The notes beneath the pieces are model-generated. The model saw only the letters and a program-made list of their open reading frames with translations. It did not search any database and was not told the origin of the DNA. From contig NZ_CP060635.1 of assembly GCF_014337215.1 (NCBI RefSeq), positions 1,439,501 through 1,503,500 of the forward strand: DNA of 64,000 nt, written 5' to 3'. The position numbers were made by a program, and so were the translations under genes. Shown in pieces: positions 9,024 through 17,212 of the stretch; position 1 is the first letter of the stretch; each line of letters opens with the position of its first letter. The stretch is from Wansuia hejianensis. Its GTDB lineage: Bacteria; Bacillota; Clostridia; Lachnospirales; Lachnospiraceae.

Positions 9024-9052
9024 ATATAACACGTATTGTTAGCACTGTCAAG
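9024..9052 (-). promoter_or_regulatory. Sigma-A promoter of hsp20
   Basis: On the minus strand, TTGACA (9047-9052), a 17-bp spacer and TATATT (9024-9029). The expected 5' leader to the ATG at 8927 is about 90 nt. Confidence 0.85.
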
Positions 9053-9066
9053 AGGTGAGTGCTAAT
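9040..9066. promoter_or_regulatory. CIRCE operator (HrcA binding site)
   Basis: TTAGCACTG (9040-9048), nine bases, GAGTGCTAA (9058-9066). This matches the CIRCE consensus TTAGCACTC-N9-GAGTGCTAA at 17 of 18 arm positions. It covers the -35 box and half the spacer of the hsp20 promoter, which is a repressing position. Confidence 0.93.
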
Positions 9067-9137
9067 TTTTTAATATTTTTTCTGATCTTCCGGTATGACC
9101 GCTCCATATATTCAAACCAGCGGCCGCACACTGCCGT

Positions 9138-10169
9138 TCAGAACTCTTCTTCATCCGGTTTCTGCAAACCAAGTGAAACTGTCACTCTGGTTCCCACGTT
9201 CTGGACGCTTCTTACTGTTACTCCATATTTCGGCCCATAGATCATTTTCACCCGGTCATTAATGTTAGAAAGTCCGATGTTGGTAATTTTACCCGCAGAA
9301 CTAAGACCTCTGGTTCCCAGGCGGATCCGCTCGTTCAGCTGTTCCAAACTGGTCAGACTCATCCCGATTCCATCATCGGCCACCGTGACAAGCAGCATAT
9401 CCTCCATCTGCTCTGCTCTCACCCAGATATGCCCTTTTCCCCTCTTCAGTTCCAGTCCGTGCTTCAATGCGTTTTCGACAAGCGGCTGTATCAGAAGTTT
9501 TGGAATTCTCATCTGCATCAGTTCTGGTGCTATCTCTTTATCCAGTGTAAACCGTTCGCGAAACCGGGTCTTTTGTATTTTCATATACGCATCGATATTA
9601 TCCATCTCCTCGTACAGAAAAATCATGGAGCCTCTCTTATTAATATTAAAACGGAATATATCAGCCAGCGCTTTGGCCATCTCGGCAATCTCCACAGCTC
9701 CGCAGCAAATCGCCTGTCCGCGGATGGTTTCCAATGTATTATAGAGAAAGTGGGGGTTTATCTGGCTCTGCAGCGCATTAATTTCCGCCTGCTTTTTCAT
9801 CACATTGGCCGAAGATTCTTTTTCCAGCAGGATCTCAATCGCCTCCATGAGTTCCGAAGTGCCGTTCTGTTCGGAAAGCCGGGCGGCAGTATCCGTATCC
9901 TCTTCCCTGCTCAGCTGACTGATCTTATTCTCTACTGCACGAATCGAGCGCAGAATCCGAAACACAAAGTAAAAAACCTCTGCAGCCATCATCAGCAACA
10001 TCAACCCGGAAAGAATTTTCAACAGCCGGCTTTCCGGGAGCTTCTCACAGGCCCAGAGATTGATCAGCTGCAAACCGCACTGAATCGCCACCACCGAAGC
10101 AATATGTCTCGTCAGCATTCTAGATGTTTCTTTCCCGCAGAATCTCTGCTTATCCGATCGTCTCATCAT
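9138..10169 (-). CDS. YesM/LytS-type sensor histidine kinase (short form)
   Basis: Membrane sensor kinase of 343 aa. Two hydrophobic segments (about residues 22-40 and 51-71) enclose only a very short outside loop, so it has no large extracellular sensing domain. A linker follows, then the His_kinase domain with INPHFLYNTLETIRG (phospho-acceptor His140) and the ATPase domain with NALKHGLE and VADDGIGMS. It overlaps the regulator gene upstream by 4 bases (ATGA), so the two are coupled. Lacking a big sensor domain, it may depend on a partner such as the binding protein or ABC components encoded in the same operon. Confidence 0.93.
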   Translation of the reverse strand: MMRRSDKQRFCGKETSRMLTRHIASVVAIQCGLQLINLWACEKLPESRLLKILSGLMLLMMAAEVFYFVFRILRSIRAVENKISQLSREEDTDTAARLSEQNGTSELMEAIEILLEKESSANVMKKQAEINALQSQINPHFLYNTLETIRGQAICCGAVEIAEMAKALADIFRFNINKRGSMIFLYEEMDNIDAYMKIQKTRFRERFTLDKEIAPELMQMRIPKLLIQPLVENALKHGLELKRGKGHIWVRAEQMEDMLLVTVADDGIGMSLTSLEQLNERIRLGTRGLSSAGKITNIGLSNINDRVKMIYGPKYGVTVRSVQNVGTRVTVSLGLQKPDEEEF

Positions 10170-11743
10170 TCCCTCATTAGTTTTCTGTATTCCGACGGAG
10201 AAATCCCTACATATTTTTTAAATACTCTTGTAAAATGTTTTACATCGCGGTACCCCGCCATGGCCGCCACTTCCCCCTGTTTGTAACCTGTCTGTCGCAG
10301 CAGCGTCTTAGCCGCTTCCATCCGTACGCTTGTTAAATATTCTTTAAAAGACTTTCCTGTCTCTCTGTGGAAGATATCGCTGAAATAGTTGGCGTTCAGA
10401 TGTACCATCTCTGACATATCTGTCAGCGAAATGCTGCCCGAATAATGTCTGTCTATATAATCCCTGATCCATTCGACTGCCGTTTTTTCCCGTTTTTCAT
10501 CCATATCGCTGTTTTCCTCTGTCAGTCTGCGAGCCGTCCTGCAGAAGATTTCTTTGATTTCTTCCTGGCTCTCCGCCGCTTCTATATCTTCTGTCATTTC
10601 AGCGACTATCATTCTGATGCCATCCGGGCAGCCCTGCGCGCTTTTTTTCAGAATATCCACCATTTTCAGGATACCTTCCCCGTATGAAGCTGGATGATCA
10701 CCGGAGCGCATACTCATATGGCCGTAAGCGTCCGCCACCGTTTTTTCCGCCTCTGCCGCATTCCTGGATCTGACTGCCTGACGGATGCTGATATCCAGAT
10801 TCGGAGGAAGCAGATTCCCCGGCGCCTCTCCGTACGCTTTCAGATATGCGCTGCTGTAAAAATTGCCTGCCCTTTCCCTCAGGCGGATAAATTCCAGCGG
10901 TTTCATCCGTCTGCTTTCTTCCGTCATTTTTCCCAGATCAGAAAACTCCTCTCCCTCCAGAAAAATAAGCCCGGACACTCCGGCCGGAAACCCCTGTGCC
11001 ATTTTTGCCACTCGTGTACCGATCTCAGAACGGCGCTCTCTTTCGTAATTCAGCAATAGCAGAATCTTTCTCCGCCAGATAAAAGGAAGTATTTCACTGC
11101 ACAATACTGGAAGCTGATGTTTCCAGATCGTTTTATTCACGTCTGCAAACAGCCTCCGGAGGTCTGCTTTAGGTGAGGGCAACATCCAGATCAGCCTGTA
11201 GTATCCGTCTTTAAATTTCATCTTCAATCGTTGATTAACGTCTCTGCAGCTTATATGCTGATTCATCTGCCCTTCCAGCAGGCCTGAAAAGAACTGTTCT
11301 CTCAGCGTATCCATCGTTTGTTCATATTTTTCCTGCATGCGCAGTTCAGCCCCTCTCTGTGCAGCGGACTGTTCCAGTATACCCCTGGCCTTTTCTACCA
11401 CGCGCTCCAGCTCTTTCTGATCAATGGGCTTCAACAGATAGCCGATGGCCCCGCATGACAGCGCCGTCCTCGCATATTCAAAATCATTGTATCCACTGAT
11501 TACTACACACAGAATTTCCCGGAAGTCCTCAGCAACTTCCTGTATGATTTCCAGCCCTGTTTTTCCGGGCATTCGGATATCAGTCAGCAAAAGCTCCGGC
11601 TGAATCTCACGGATCACTGACATAGCCTCCTCTCCGTCATGACAGACCGATACGATTTCAAAACCAAATTTCTTCCAGTCAATGATATTCCGGATCACCT
11701 CTGTCACCCATATTTCATCGTCTATAATCATCACTTTATCCAT
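10166..11743 (-). CDS. YesN-type response regulator with AraC DNA-binding domain
   Basis: Transcription factor of 525 aa from ATG 11743. A TTG start 12 bases upstream is possible, but GAGGTG sits 6 bases before the ATG. The receiver domain (1-120) has DDE at 8-10, phospho-acceptor Asp55 in LLLTDIRMPG and the conserved LLKP. A long middle region (about 125-420) of unknown fold follows. The C-terminal AraC helix-turn-helix pair (about 425-523) includes NANYFSDIFHRETGKSFKEYL and FKKYVGISPSEYR. It forms a cognate pair with the overlapping kinase and probably activates the transport operon it sits in. The start is 13 bases after the degenerate ATPase gene. Confidence 0.95.
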   Translation of the reverse strand: MDKVMIIDDEIWVTEVIRNIIDWKKFGFEIVSVCHDGEEAMSVIREIQPELLLTDIRMPGKTGLEIIQEVAEDFREILCVVISGYNDFEYARTALSCGAIGYLLKPIDQKELERVVEKARGILEQSAAQRGAELRMQEKYEQTMDTLREQFFSGLLEGQMNQHISCRDVNQRLKMKFKDGYYRLIWMLPSPKADLRRLFADVNKTIWKHQLPVLCSEILPFIWRRKILLLLNYERERRSEIGTRVAKMAQGFPAGVSGLIFLEGEEFSDLGKMTEESRRMKPLEFIRLRERAGNFYSSAYLKAYGEAPGNLLPPNLDISIRQAVRSRNAAEAEKTVADAYGHMSMRSGDHPASYGEGILKMVDILKKSAQGCPDGIRMIVAEMTEDIEAAESQEEIKEIFCRTARRLTEENSDMDEKREKTAVEWIRDYIDRHYSGSISLTDMSEMVHLNANYFSDIFHRETGKSFKEYLTSVRMEAAKTLLRQTGYKQGEVAAMAGYRDVKHFTRVFKKYVGISPSEYRKLMRE

Positions 11744-11756
11744 GCCACACCTCAAA

Positions 11757-13235
11757 TCACATAAGATTTATCTCCAGCTTACGCAGCATTTCCTTGCTGA
11801 CCGCTTCCTCCCCGCCAATCTCACCCACGATCCGATTTCTGCCGATGATCAGAATCCGGCTGCAGATTTGAATTTCAAACTCCAGCCGGGAGATATTTAA
11901 AATCAGACCGGCTGTTTTTCTCGCCTCATTTAAGGCTCCCATAACAGTTTCCATTCCTTCTTCATCTAGCCCGCGCAGAATCTTATTTAGAAGCAGCACG
12001 GCCGGATGACCCGCCATACAGGAAGCGATCGCCAGCCGGGAGATAGAAGAGTAGTTTAAATGTTCCAGTCTCTCCCCGCCCCCGCAGCTGATTCCGAATT
12101 TTCTCCTGTATTCTTCGGCCAGAATCTCCTCATATCCGGGCCGGATCAGCCCTTTCCTGCTGATCCGGGACAGCGCCCGCAGGCTCAGATTCATCTTCAG
12201 CGTCGTGCTGCTGTCTAATAGCATTTCCTCATGGACATCTCCGCAAAAACAGATTCCGTTCCTGACTGCCGCCCCCGGACGGTTTACATTCACTTTTTCC
12301 CCTTTGATATAGATTTCCCCGTCCTTCGTCTTCTGATACCCTCCCAACACCTTCAGTATCTCCGACGGATAACTTCCTCTCCCGCCCAGAATTCCCAGAA
12401 TCTCTCCCCTGCGCAGAGAAAAAGATACCCCCCGCAGGTGTTCTATACAGAGATTCTCCACTCTGAGCACTTCTGCGCCGGAACTCTTGTCCTGCTTCAT
12501 CTGATCCCACCGTATGGCTCTCACGTAGCCAGAAGTCACCGTCTGAAATGTCTGTTCGGAAAATTCACTCTGCTCCATTTCATACAACAGCACCCCCTGA
12601 TGCAGGAACAGAGCTCTAGAGGACAGCTGCCTCGCCGTCCGCGCATCGCAGGTCAGATACAGAACCGCAGTCCCCAGCCCCGCCAAATCGCGCATCAAAC
12701 GGCCGGCGTTCTCCAGATCCGACGGTGAAATCAGATCCATCGTTCCATCGACAATCAGTAGGCCCGGCGGCCGTATCATCTGACGGAGCAGCAGAAGCAT
12801 CCTTCTTTTCGCTTCGGAAAGCCCTTTCCCTTTTTCCTCTGCCTGCATCTGAAAATCATACCGTTCCAGATACTGCCGTGTCAGACGGATCATTTCGCTT
12901 TTTCTAAAATAGCAGCAAAAACTGTCCTCCTGCCCCAGAAACAAATTTTCAGCCACTGTCAGATTTTCCAGTATTTTACCTTCCTCCGGAATATAGCAGA
13001 TCCTCTGCTTTCTTTCCCCTCCCGGGCGCAGGCGCAGACCATGGAACCATACACTTCCCGTATCCTCTTCCATCTCCCCGGCCAGAATTTTCCCCAGAAC
13101 CGTTTTCCCTACGCCGTTATTACCAATCATACTCACAATTTCTCCCTCCCGTACGAAAAAAGAAATATCCTTGAGTATTCTGTCCTGGTTATACATTTTG
13201 TTCAACTGATTCACACGCAGTATTTCTTTCCTCAT
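11757..13235 (-). CDS. Degenerate tandem ATPase of the sugar ABC (RbsA/MglA) family, probable pseudo-ATPase
   Basis: A 492-aa protein with the two-domain layout of ribose-type transporter ATPases but with most catalytic residues gone. Domain 1 keeps Walker A (GNNGVGKT, 38-45). Its signature reads LSEAKRR, Walker B is LLIVDGT with Gly164 in place of the catalytic Glu, and the switch His is Cys196. In domain 2 the P-loop region reads GILGGRGSYPSE, the signature LNYSSISRL, and Walker B VLLLNKIL with Asn and Lys instead of Asp and Glu. The frame is intact, so it is a retained protein, not a decaying gene. A separate intact ATPase is encoded at 18182-19672. Its place beside the kinase and regulator suggests a regulatory or coupling role, which is inference. 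Confidence 0.85.
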   Translation of the reverse strand: MRKEILRVNQLNKMYNQDRILKDISFFVREGEIVSMIGNNGVGKTVLGKILAGEMEEDTGSVWFHGLRLRPGGERKQRICYIPEEGKILENLTVAENLFLGQEDSFCCYFRKSEMIRLTRQYLERYDFQMQAEEKGKGLSEAKRRMLLLLRQMIRPPGLLIVDGTMDLISPSDLENAGRLMRDLAGLGTAVLYLTCDARTARQLSSRALFLHQGVLLYEMEQSEFSEQTFQTVTSGYVRAIRWDQMKQDKSSGAEVLRVENLCIEHLRGVSFSLRRGEILGILGGRGSYPSEILKVLGGYQKTKDGEIYIKGEKVNVNRPGAAVRNGICFCGDVHEEMLLDSSTTLKMNLSLRALSRISRKGLIRPGYEEILAEEYRRKFGISCGGGERLEHLNYSSISRLAIASCMAGHPAVLLLNKILRGLDEEGMETVMGALNEARKTAGLILNISRLEFEIQICSRILIIGRNRIVGEIGGEEAVSKEMLRKLEINLM

Positions 13236-13264
13236 CTTCGGGCACTCTCCCTTACACGCGCCGA

Positions 13265-13296
13265 AGGGATGCTGTCTTCTTCAAAACAGCATCCCT
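13265..13296. repeat. Intergenic hairpin without U-tract
   Basis: AGGGATGCTGT (13265-13275) and ACAGCATCCCT (13286-13296) form a perfect 11-bp stem with a 10-nt loop, in the 97-bp gap between the M24 peptidase stop and the pseudo-ATPase start. No T-run follows on either strand, so it is more likely an mRNA processing or stability hairpin than a terminator. Confidence 0.6.
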
Positions 13297-13332
13297 GAAC
13301 AGCTCCCGCCATTCCCTTTCATTTTCTACAAC

Positions 13333-14490
13333 TTACCAACGGTTTCTCTTGGGGAAGTTCGTCAGACTCTCCGCACCGTCCTGCCGAAGGACAATCGTAT
13401 CTTCAATCCTTGTACCGCCTACCCCAGGCTCACAGAGCGTAATTTCAAAGCAGAATGTCTGATTTACCTGCAGCACATCGTCGCTGTCCGGCCCGATTGT
13501 CGGAATCTCCTCCTCAGGATCCATCCCGGTTGAGTGAGCACATCCTCTTCCCTCTCCTGCAAAATGTATGTAACCTGCCTGACGCATCACTTCATTTGCT
13601 GCGACATCCGCTTCCTTACCGGTCATTCCGGGTCTGAGCGCCGCCACTCCCTGTCTCCACGCCTCCAGACAGGTATCCAGCAGCCGCTCCTGCTCGTCAC
13701 TCAGCGCGCCGTATCCCACGCCCCTGGCCATGTCAGAAGAATAATCGTTGTATCTGATTCCGATGTCGATCAGAACCGTCTCGCCCTTCTGTATGATCTT
13801 GTCGGTGGGATAGGCCAGGAACCACCGCTCCGCGTTCACTCCCGACTGCACCATTATGTCAAAGGATTTGGTATCTGCGCCCAGCCGGAACATTTCTGCC
13901 ATCGCCTGCCGGGCCACTTCGCGTTCAGTCAGGTTTTTTTCAGATTCCAGCATCTCTTTTATTTTCCATAATCCCCGGTCTGCAAGCTCCCCGGCTACTT
14001 TCATATTGCGGATTTCCCGCTCGCTCTTTACTGATTTCAGATTTTCTATAAGCATCGTCTTTTCCAGCGTGCCATTTCCGATGTTGCTCATAATCTGCTC
14101 ATAAAATTCCAGCGCACAGTATTTTGCACCACTCAGACCAATCTTGGCCCCCGGATGCCTGGAAGTAAAATCCTTGACAACATTTCCCAACTCCTGACGA
14201 ATGCCGCGAGTATCGTCAAACCAGGTCTTATCAGACGCATATCCCACCAGACTGCCCTCTGCAAATAAAATCGGATCCCCATTCAGAGGAACAAATACCA
14301 TCGCCGGATAGGGAAACACCCCGTCAAAAGCCCTGTAATCTGCCAGCCAACGCACATTGCTCATTCTGGCCGCATCAGAATACACCAACAGCCCGTCCAG
14401 CCCGATCTTCTCCATTCCCGCTTTTGTTTTCGCCAGCCTTTCCTGGTATTCACTGACCGGTATGTCCTGTAAAATTTCTTCGTATCCCAT
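13333..14490 (-). CDS. M24 family metallopeptidase (Xaa-Pro aminopeptidase/creatinase-like)
   Basis: Cytoplasmic metallohydrolase of 385 aa. The N-terminal creatinase-type domain (1-150) is followed by the pita-bread catalytic domain. All five metal ligands are visible: Asp242 and Asp253 (VLIDIGIRYNDYSSDMARG), His319 (CAHSTGMD), Glu349 (FEITLCEPG) and Glu363 (RIEDTIVL). ATG 14490 is preceded by AAAGGAG at 7 bases; an open extension to 14559 lacks such a site and its upstream part may derive from the inserted element. Family members cut Xaa-Pro dipeptides or related C-N bonds such as creatine. Its place in a ribose-type import operon suggests it processes the imported compound. The IS110 element upstream separates it from the operon's promoter. 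Confidence 0.92.
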   Translation of the reverse strand: MGYEEILQDIPVSEYQERLAKTKAGMEKIGLDGLLVYSDAARMSNVRWLADYRAFDGVFPYPAMVFVPLNGDPILFAEGSLVGYASDKTWFDDTRGIRQELGNVVKDFTSRHPGAKIGLSGAKYCALEFYEQIMSNIGNGTLEKTMLIENLKSVKSEREIRNMKVAGELADRGLWKIKEMLESEKNLTEREVARQAMAEMFRLGADTKSFDIMVQSGVNAERWFLAYPTDKIIQKGETVLIDIGIRYNDYSSDMARGVGYGALSDEQERLLDTCLEAWRQGVAALRPGMTGKEADVAANEVMRQAGYIHFAGEGRGCAHSTGMDPEEEIPTIGPDSDDVLQVNQTFCFEITLCEPGVGGTRIEDTIVLRQDGAESLTNFPKRNRW

Positions 14491-14599
14491 CTTTTTTCTC
14501 CTTTCTACTACAATATATTTATGGGTAATATCCCTTACAGCCAGTAAGGAATTATCCATCTTGTTGCTTAAGCTGTATAATGATGGAGCAATCGGTATG

Positions 14600-14784
14600 T
14601 CGGCTTCCTTTCTTGGACTTCGCGTCCGTAAATTAGACTGATAACCAGCTCCTCATTCGCAGCGTTCGTTTTATGCAGGTTGAATCGTCATAGGCGCATT
14701 CGTGTCACACCACAGTAGATTGAATAGGCAATGAGTAAAACTGGTTTTAACCATTGCAATAATTCTTAAGGAGTGACAAATTTT
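14600..14784 (+). ncRNA. Candidate IS110 bridge RNA
   Basis: The non-coding segment before the transposase can fold. GGAC-TTCGC-GTCC is at 14615-14627. A long-range helix pairs AACCAG (14643-14648) with CTGGTT (14741-14746) and, inside it, CTCATT (14652-14657) with AATGAG (14730-14735), leaving a loop of about 70 nt. In the IS110 group the left end encodes a bridge RNA whose two loops guide recombination. Position and folding fit, but I did not identify the guide sequences or the transcript ends. Confidence 0.45.
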
Positions 14785-15993
14785 ATGAACGCAGTAGGTA
14801 TCGATGTTTCTAAAGGAAAAAGCATGGTGGCAATCATGCGCCCATTCGGCGAAATTGTCTCTGCACCTTTTGAAATCAAACACACAGCCAGTGATATCAA
14901 TTCACTTGTAGAACTCATCCACTCTGTTGAAGGCGAATCTCGAATCGTAATAGAGCATACAGGACATTATTACGAAGTCCTTGCCCATCAGCTTTCCGAG
15001 GCAAATCTTTTCGTCAGTGCCATTAACCCAAAGCTTATCAAGGATTTTGATAATGATTCCCTTCGCAAAGTCAAATCTGACAAAGCTGACTCCGTTAAGA
15101 TTGCCCGATATGCACTTGACAAGTGGCAAAATCTCAAACAGTATAGTGTTATGGATGAATTACGAAATCAGCTTAAAACTATGAACCGTCAGTTTTGCTT
15201 TTACATGAAACATAAGACGGCTATGAAGAATAACCTCATTGGAATCCTTGACCAAACCTATCCTGGTGTGAATGCTTACTTTGACAGTCCTGCACGCAGT
15301 GACGGCAGCCAGAAATGGGTCGATTTTGCATCTACATACTGGCATGTGGACTGTGTCCGTAAAATGTCTCAAAATGCCTTTATCTGCCATTATCAAAACT
15401 GGTGCAAACGTAAGAAGTACAACTTCAGCCAGTCAAAGGCTGAAGAAATCTATGGAAAAGCAAAGGAACTTGTTCCTGTACTTCCAAAGGATGACATTAC
15501 AAAGCTTATCATCAGGCAGGCTGTTGACCAGCTTAACAGTGCCTCTGCAACCGTTGAGTCGCTGCGTACCTTAATGAATGAAACCGCATCGAAACTCCCC
15601 GAATATCCTATCGTTATGGCTATGAAAGGGGTTGGACCTTCACTTGGTCCTCAGCTCATGGCTGAGATTGGCGATGTTTCCCGGTTTACTCATAAAGGCG
15701 CTATTACTGCATTTGCCGGTGTAGATCCCGGCGTGAATGAGTCCGGCACTTATGAACAAAAAAGTGTTCCAACTTCAAAGCGTGGTTCTTCTGACCTCAG
15801 GAAAACCTTATTTCAAGTAATGGACGTTTTAATTAAAACAAGACCACAGGCTGACCCTGTATATCAGTTCTTGGACAAAAAACGTGCTCAAGGTAAACCT
15901 TACTATGTCTACATGACAGCGGGTGCCAATAAGTTTCTAAGAATCTACTATGGTCGAGTGAAAGAATATCTTTCATCTCTTCCAGAATCCTAA
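14785..15993 (+). CDS. IS110 family transposase (DEDD recombinase)
   Basis: Recombinase of 402 aa that inserts and excises the element. The N-terminal RuvC-like DEDD domain shows Asp7 (VGIDVSKG), Glu57 (VIEHTGHY), Asp99 and Asp102 (SDKADSVKIARYA). The C-terminal Tnp_20 domain includes MKGVGPSLGPQLMAEIGD and the serine-rich SGTYEQKSVPTSKRGSSDL that carries the catalytic Ser of the family. Length is typical and the frame is intact, so it is probably functional. The ATG at 14785 has AAGGAG 11 bases upstream; a GTG at 14773 overlaps that site and is less likely. Its coding sequence looks more AT-rich than neighbouring genes, consistent with acquisition. Confidence 0.96.
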   Translation: MNAVGIDVSKGKSMVAIMRPFGEIVSAPFEIKHTASDINSLVELIHSVEGESRIVIEHTGHYYEVLAHQLSEANLFVSAINPKLIKDFDNDSLRKVKSDKADSVKIARYALDKWQNLKQYSVMDELRNQLKTMNRQFCFYMKHKTAMKNNLIGILDQTYPGVNAYFDSPARSDGSQKWVDFASTYWHVDCVRKMSQNAFICHYQNWCKRKKYNFSQSKAEEIYGKAKELVPVLPKDDITKLIIRQAVDQLNSASATVESLRTLMNETASKLPEYPIVMAMKGVGPSLGPQLMAEIGDVSRFTHKGAITAFAGVDPGVNESGTYEQKSVPTSKRGSSDLRKTLFQVMDVLIKTRPQADPVYQFLDKKRAQGKPYYVYMTAGANKFLRIYYGRVKEYLSSLPES

Positions 15994-16117
15994 ATATCCA
16001 CTACTATTTTCAGGCCAGCACTGGTGTGGTGGTCTTATTTTAATACCTAATTTTGAACCTGTATAAAATTTTCAATGTTCTTTCAATTTAGCCTTGACTT
16101 TTTATTTGCAGGCTGTT

Positions 16118-17140
16118 TTAGAAATTATCTGCTATATATTGCTCCGCATTTTCTTCAGTTACCATTTCATAAGGGAGAACAATCCTTTTCTCAACGCTCT
16201 CCCCGTGAGCCAGCTTGTACGCCGCCTTCACAGCCTCCGTCATATCGGAATTATTGGTGATCGTCAGTTTGAACGCACCTCCCGCCAGTACTTCTTCACA
16301 CGCGTCCTGCTGACCATCCATACTGATAATCATAATATCGTCTTCTCTTCCCGCATCCCGGATAGCCTCCAGAGCGCCCAGCGCCATCTCGTCATTTTCC
16401 GAATATACCAGGTCAATGTCATCATTTGCCTGAAGAATATTTGCCATCACCTCATTAGCTGTCAACCGCAGCCAGTCAGCCGCCTGCTCCGCAATGACAT
16501 GAAGCCCCGGATAGTTTTTGGCCTCCTCATTCCATCCTACATAGCGGTTCATAGAATTTGTCGATTCCACGACGCCCCGAACCATTACCACATTTCCCTC
16601 TCCGTTTAGCAGCTGATCTGCAAACTCTGCCGCCGCTTTCCCCATTTCTTCTTCATCCGTAGAGACAAATGTGTCGTAATAATTGTACGCCTCCTCTTCC
16701 TCAGTGGCGCATCCGCTCGCCGCAATTACCAGAGGAATATCCGCATCGTAAACCTCTTTGTACGCAGGATAGATAGCCGTTCCTGAAAGGCTGGAAACAA
16801 TGATCGCGTCACATCCCTGCTGTATCAGAGACTCAATATTGGCTATCTCGTTCTGCACGTCACCGTTTCCTTCAACCACCACCATCTCGATATCATCGTA
16901 AGCCGCACAGACTTCCTTAAAGGAATCTACCATCGCAATCCGGAAAGGGTGATTCATCACACACTGTGAAAATCCGATTTTTACTTTCCCATCTCCGTTC
17001 GTATCTGCTGCTGCCGCGCTTTGAGACGCACTTCCGGAGACTTCCGCATCTCCTCCCGATGTCGGCGCCCCGCCGCTGCATGCAGTCAGACTCACACACA
17101 TGGCTCCCGCCAGACACAATGCCATTGTCTTTTTTTTCAT
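16118..17140 (-). CDS. Sugar-type ABC transporter substrate-binding lipoprotein
   Basis: Extracellular lipoprotein of 340 aa in the ribose/galactose-binding family (periplasmic-binding protein type I fold). The signal peptide MKKKTMALCLAGAMCVSLTAC ends in a lipobox with Cys21, followed by a Gly/Ser-rich linker. The mature part starts KVKIGFSQCVMNHPFRIAMV and has the family's IESLIQQGCDAIIVS and YSENDEMALGALEAIRDAGR segments. AAGGAG precedes ATG 17140. It is the fourth gene of the operon and the last before the IS110 element, whose insertion lies just beyond its stop codon; the last codons appear intact. The ligand is not predictable and may not be a sugar given the M24 peptidase downstream. 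Confidence 0.93.
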   Translation of the reverse strand: MKKKTMALCLAGAMCVSLTACSGGAPTSGGDAEVSGSASQSAAAADTNGDGKVKIGFSQCVMNHPFRIAMVDSFKEVCAAYDDIEMVVVEGNGDVQNEIANIESLIQQGCDAIIVSSLSGTAIYPAYKEVYDADIPLVIAASGCATEEEEAYNYYDTFVSTDEEEMGKAAAEFADQLLNGEGNVVMVRGVVESTNSMNRYVGWNEEAKNYPGLHVIAEQAADWLRLTANEVMANILQANDDIDLVYSENDEMALGALEAIRDAGREDDIMIISMDGQQDACEEVLAGGAFKLTITNNSDMTEAVKAAYKLAHGESVEKRIVLPYEMVTEENAEQYIADNF

Positions 17141-17212
17141 ACTCTTCTCCTTTATTATTTTATTTATTTCACAGGTGTGAAGGCCTTCGGCCGTCCCTGC
17201 CTGTAAAATCTC

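Larger units (their letters stand above)
14560..16060 (+). mobile_element. IS110-family insertion sequence (ends approximate)
   Basis: The element carries one DEDD transposase gene on the plus strand, against the surrounding minus-strand operon. IS110 elements usually lack terminal inverted repeats and target duplications, and I could not fix the ends. The left end should lie between about 14510 and 14615 and the right end between 15993 and about 16100. The 5' non-coding part is about 200 nt, as in the IS110 group. The right non-coding part contains a CCAGCACTGG dyad near 16015. It lies between the binding-protein gene and the M24 peptidase gene. Confidence 0.85.

Noticed and set aside
14674..16112. 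TGCAGG in the candidate bridge RNA (14674-14679) matches TGCAGG in the right flank (16107-16112) as a possible guide-target pair
   Set aside because: A six-base match is expected by chance in these lengths, and the right end of the element is not fixed, so the match cannot be placed next to a junction.
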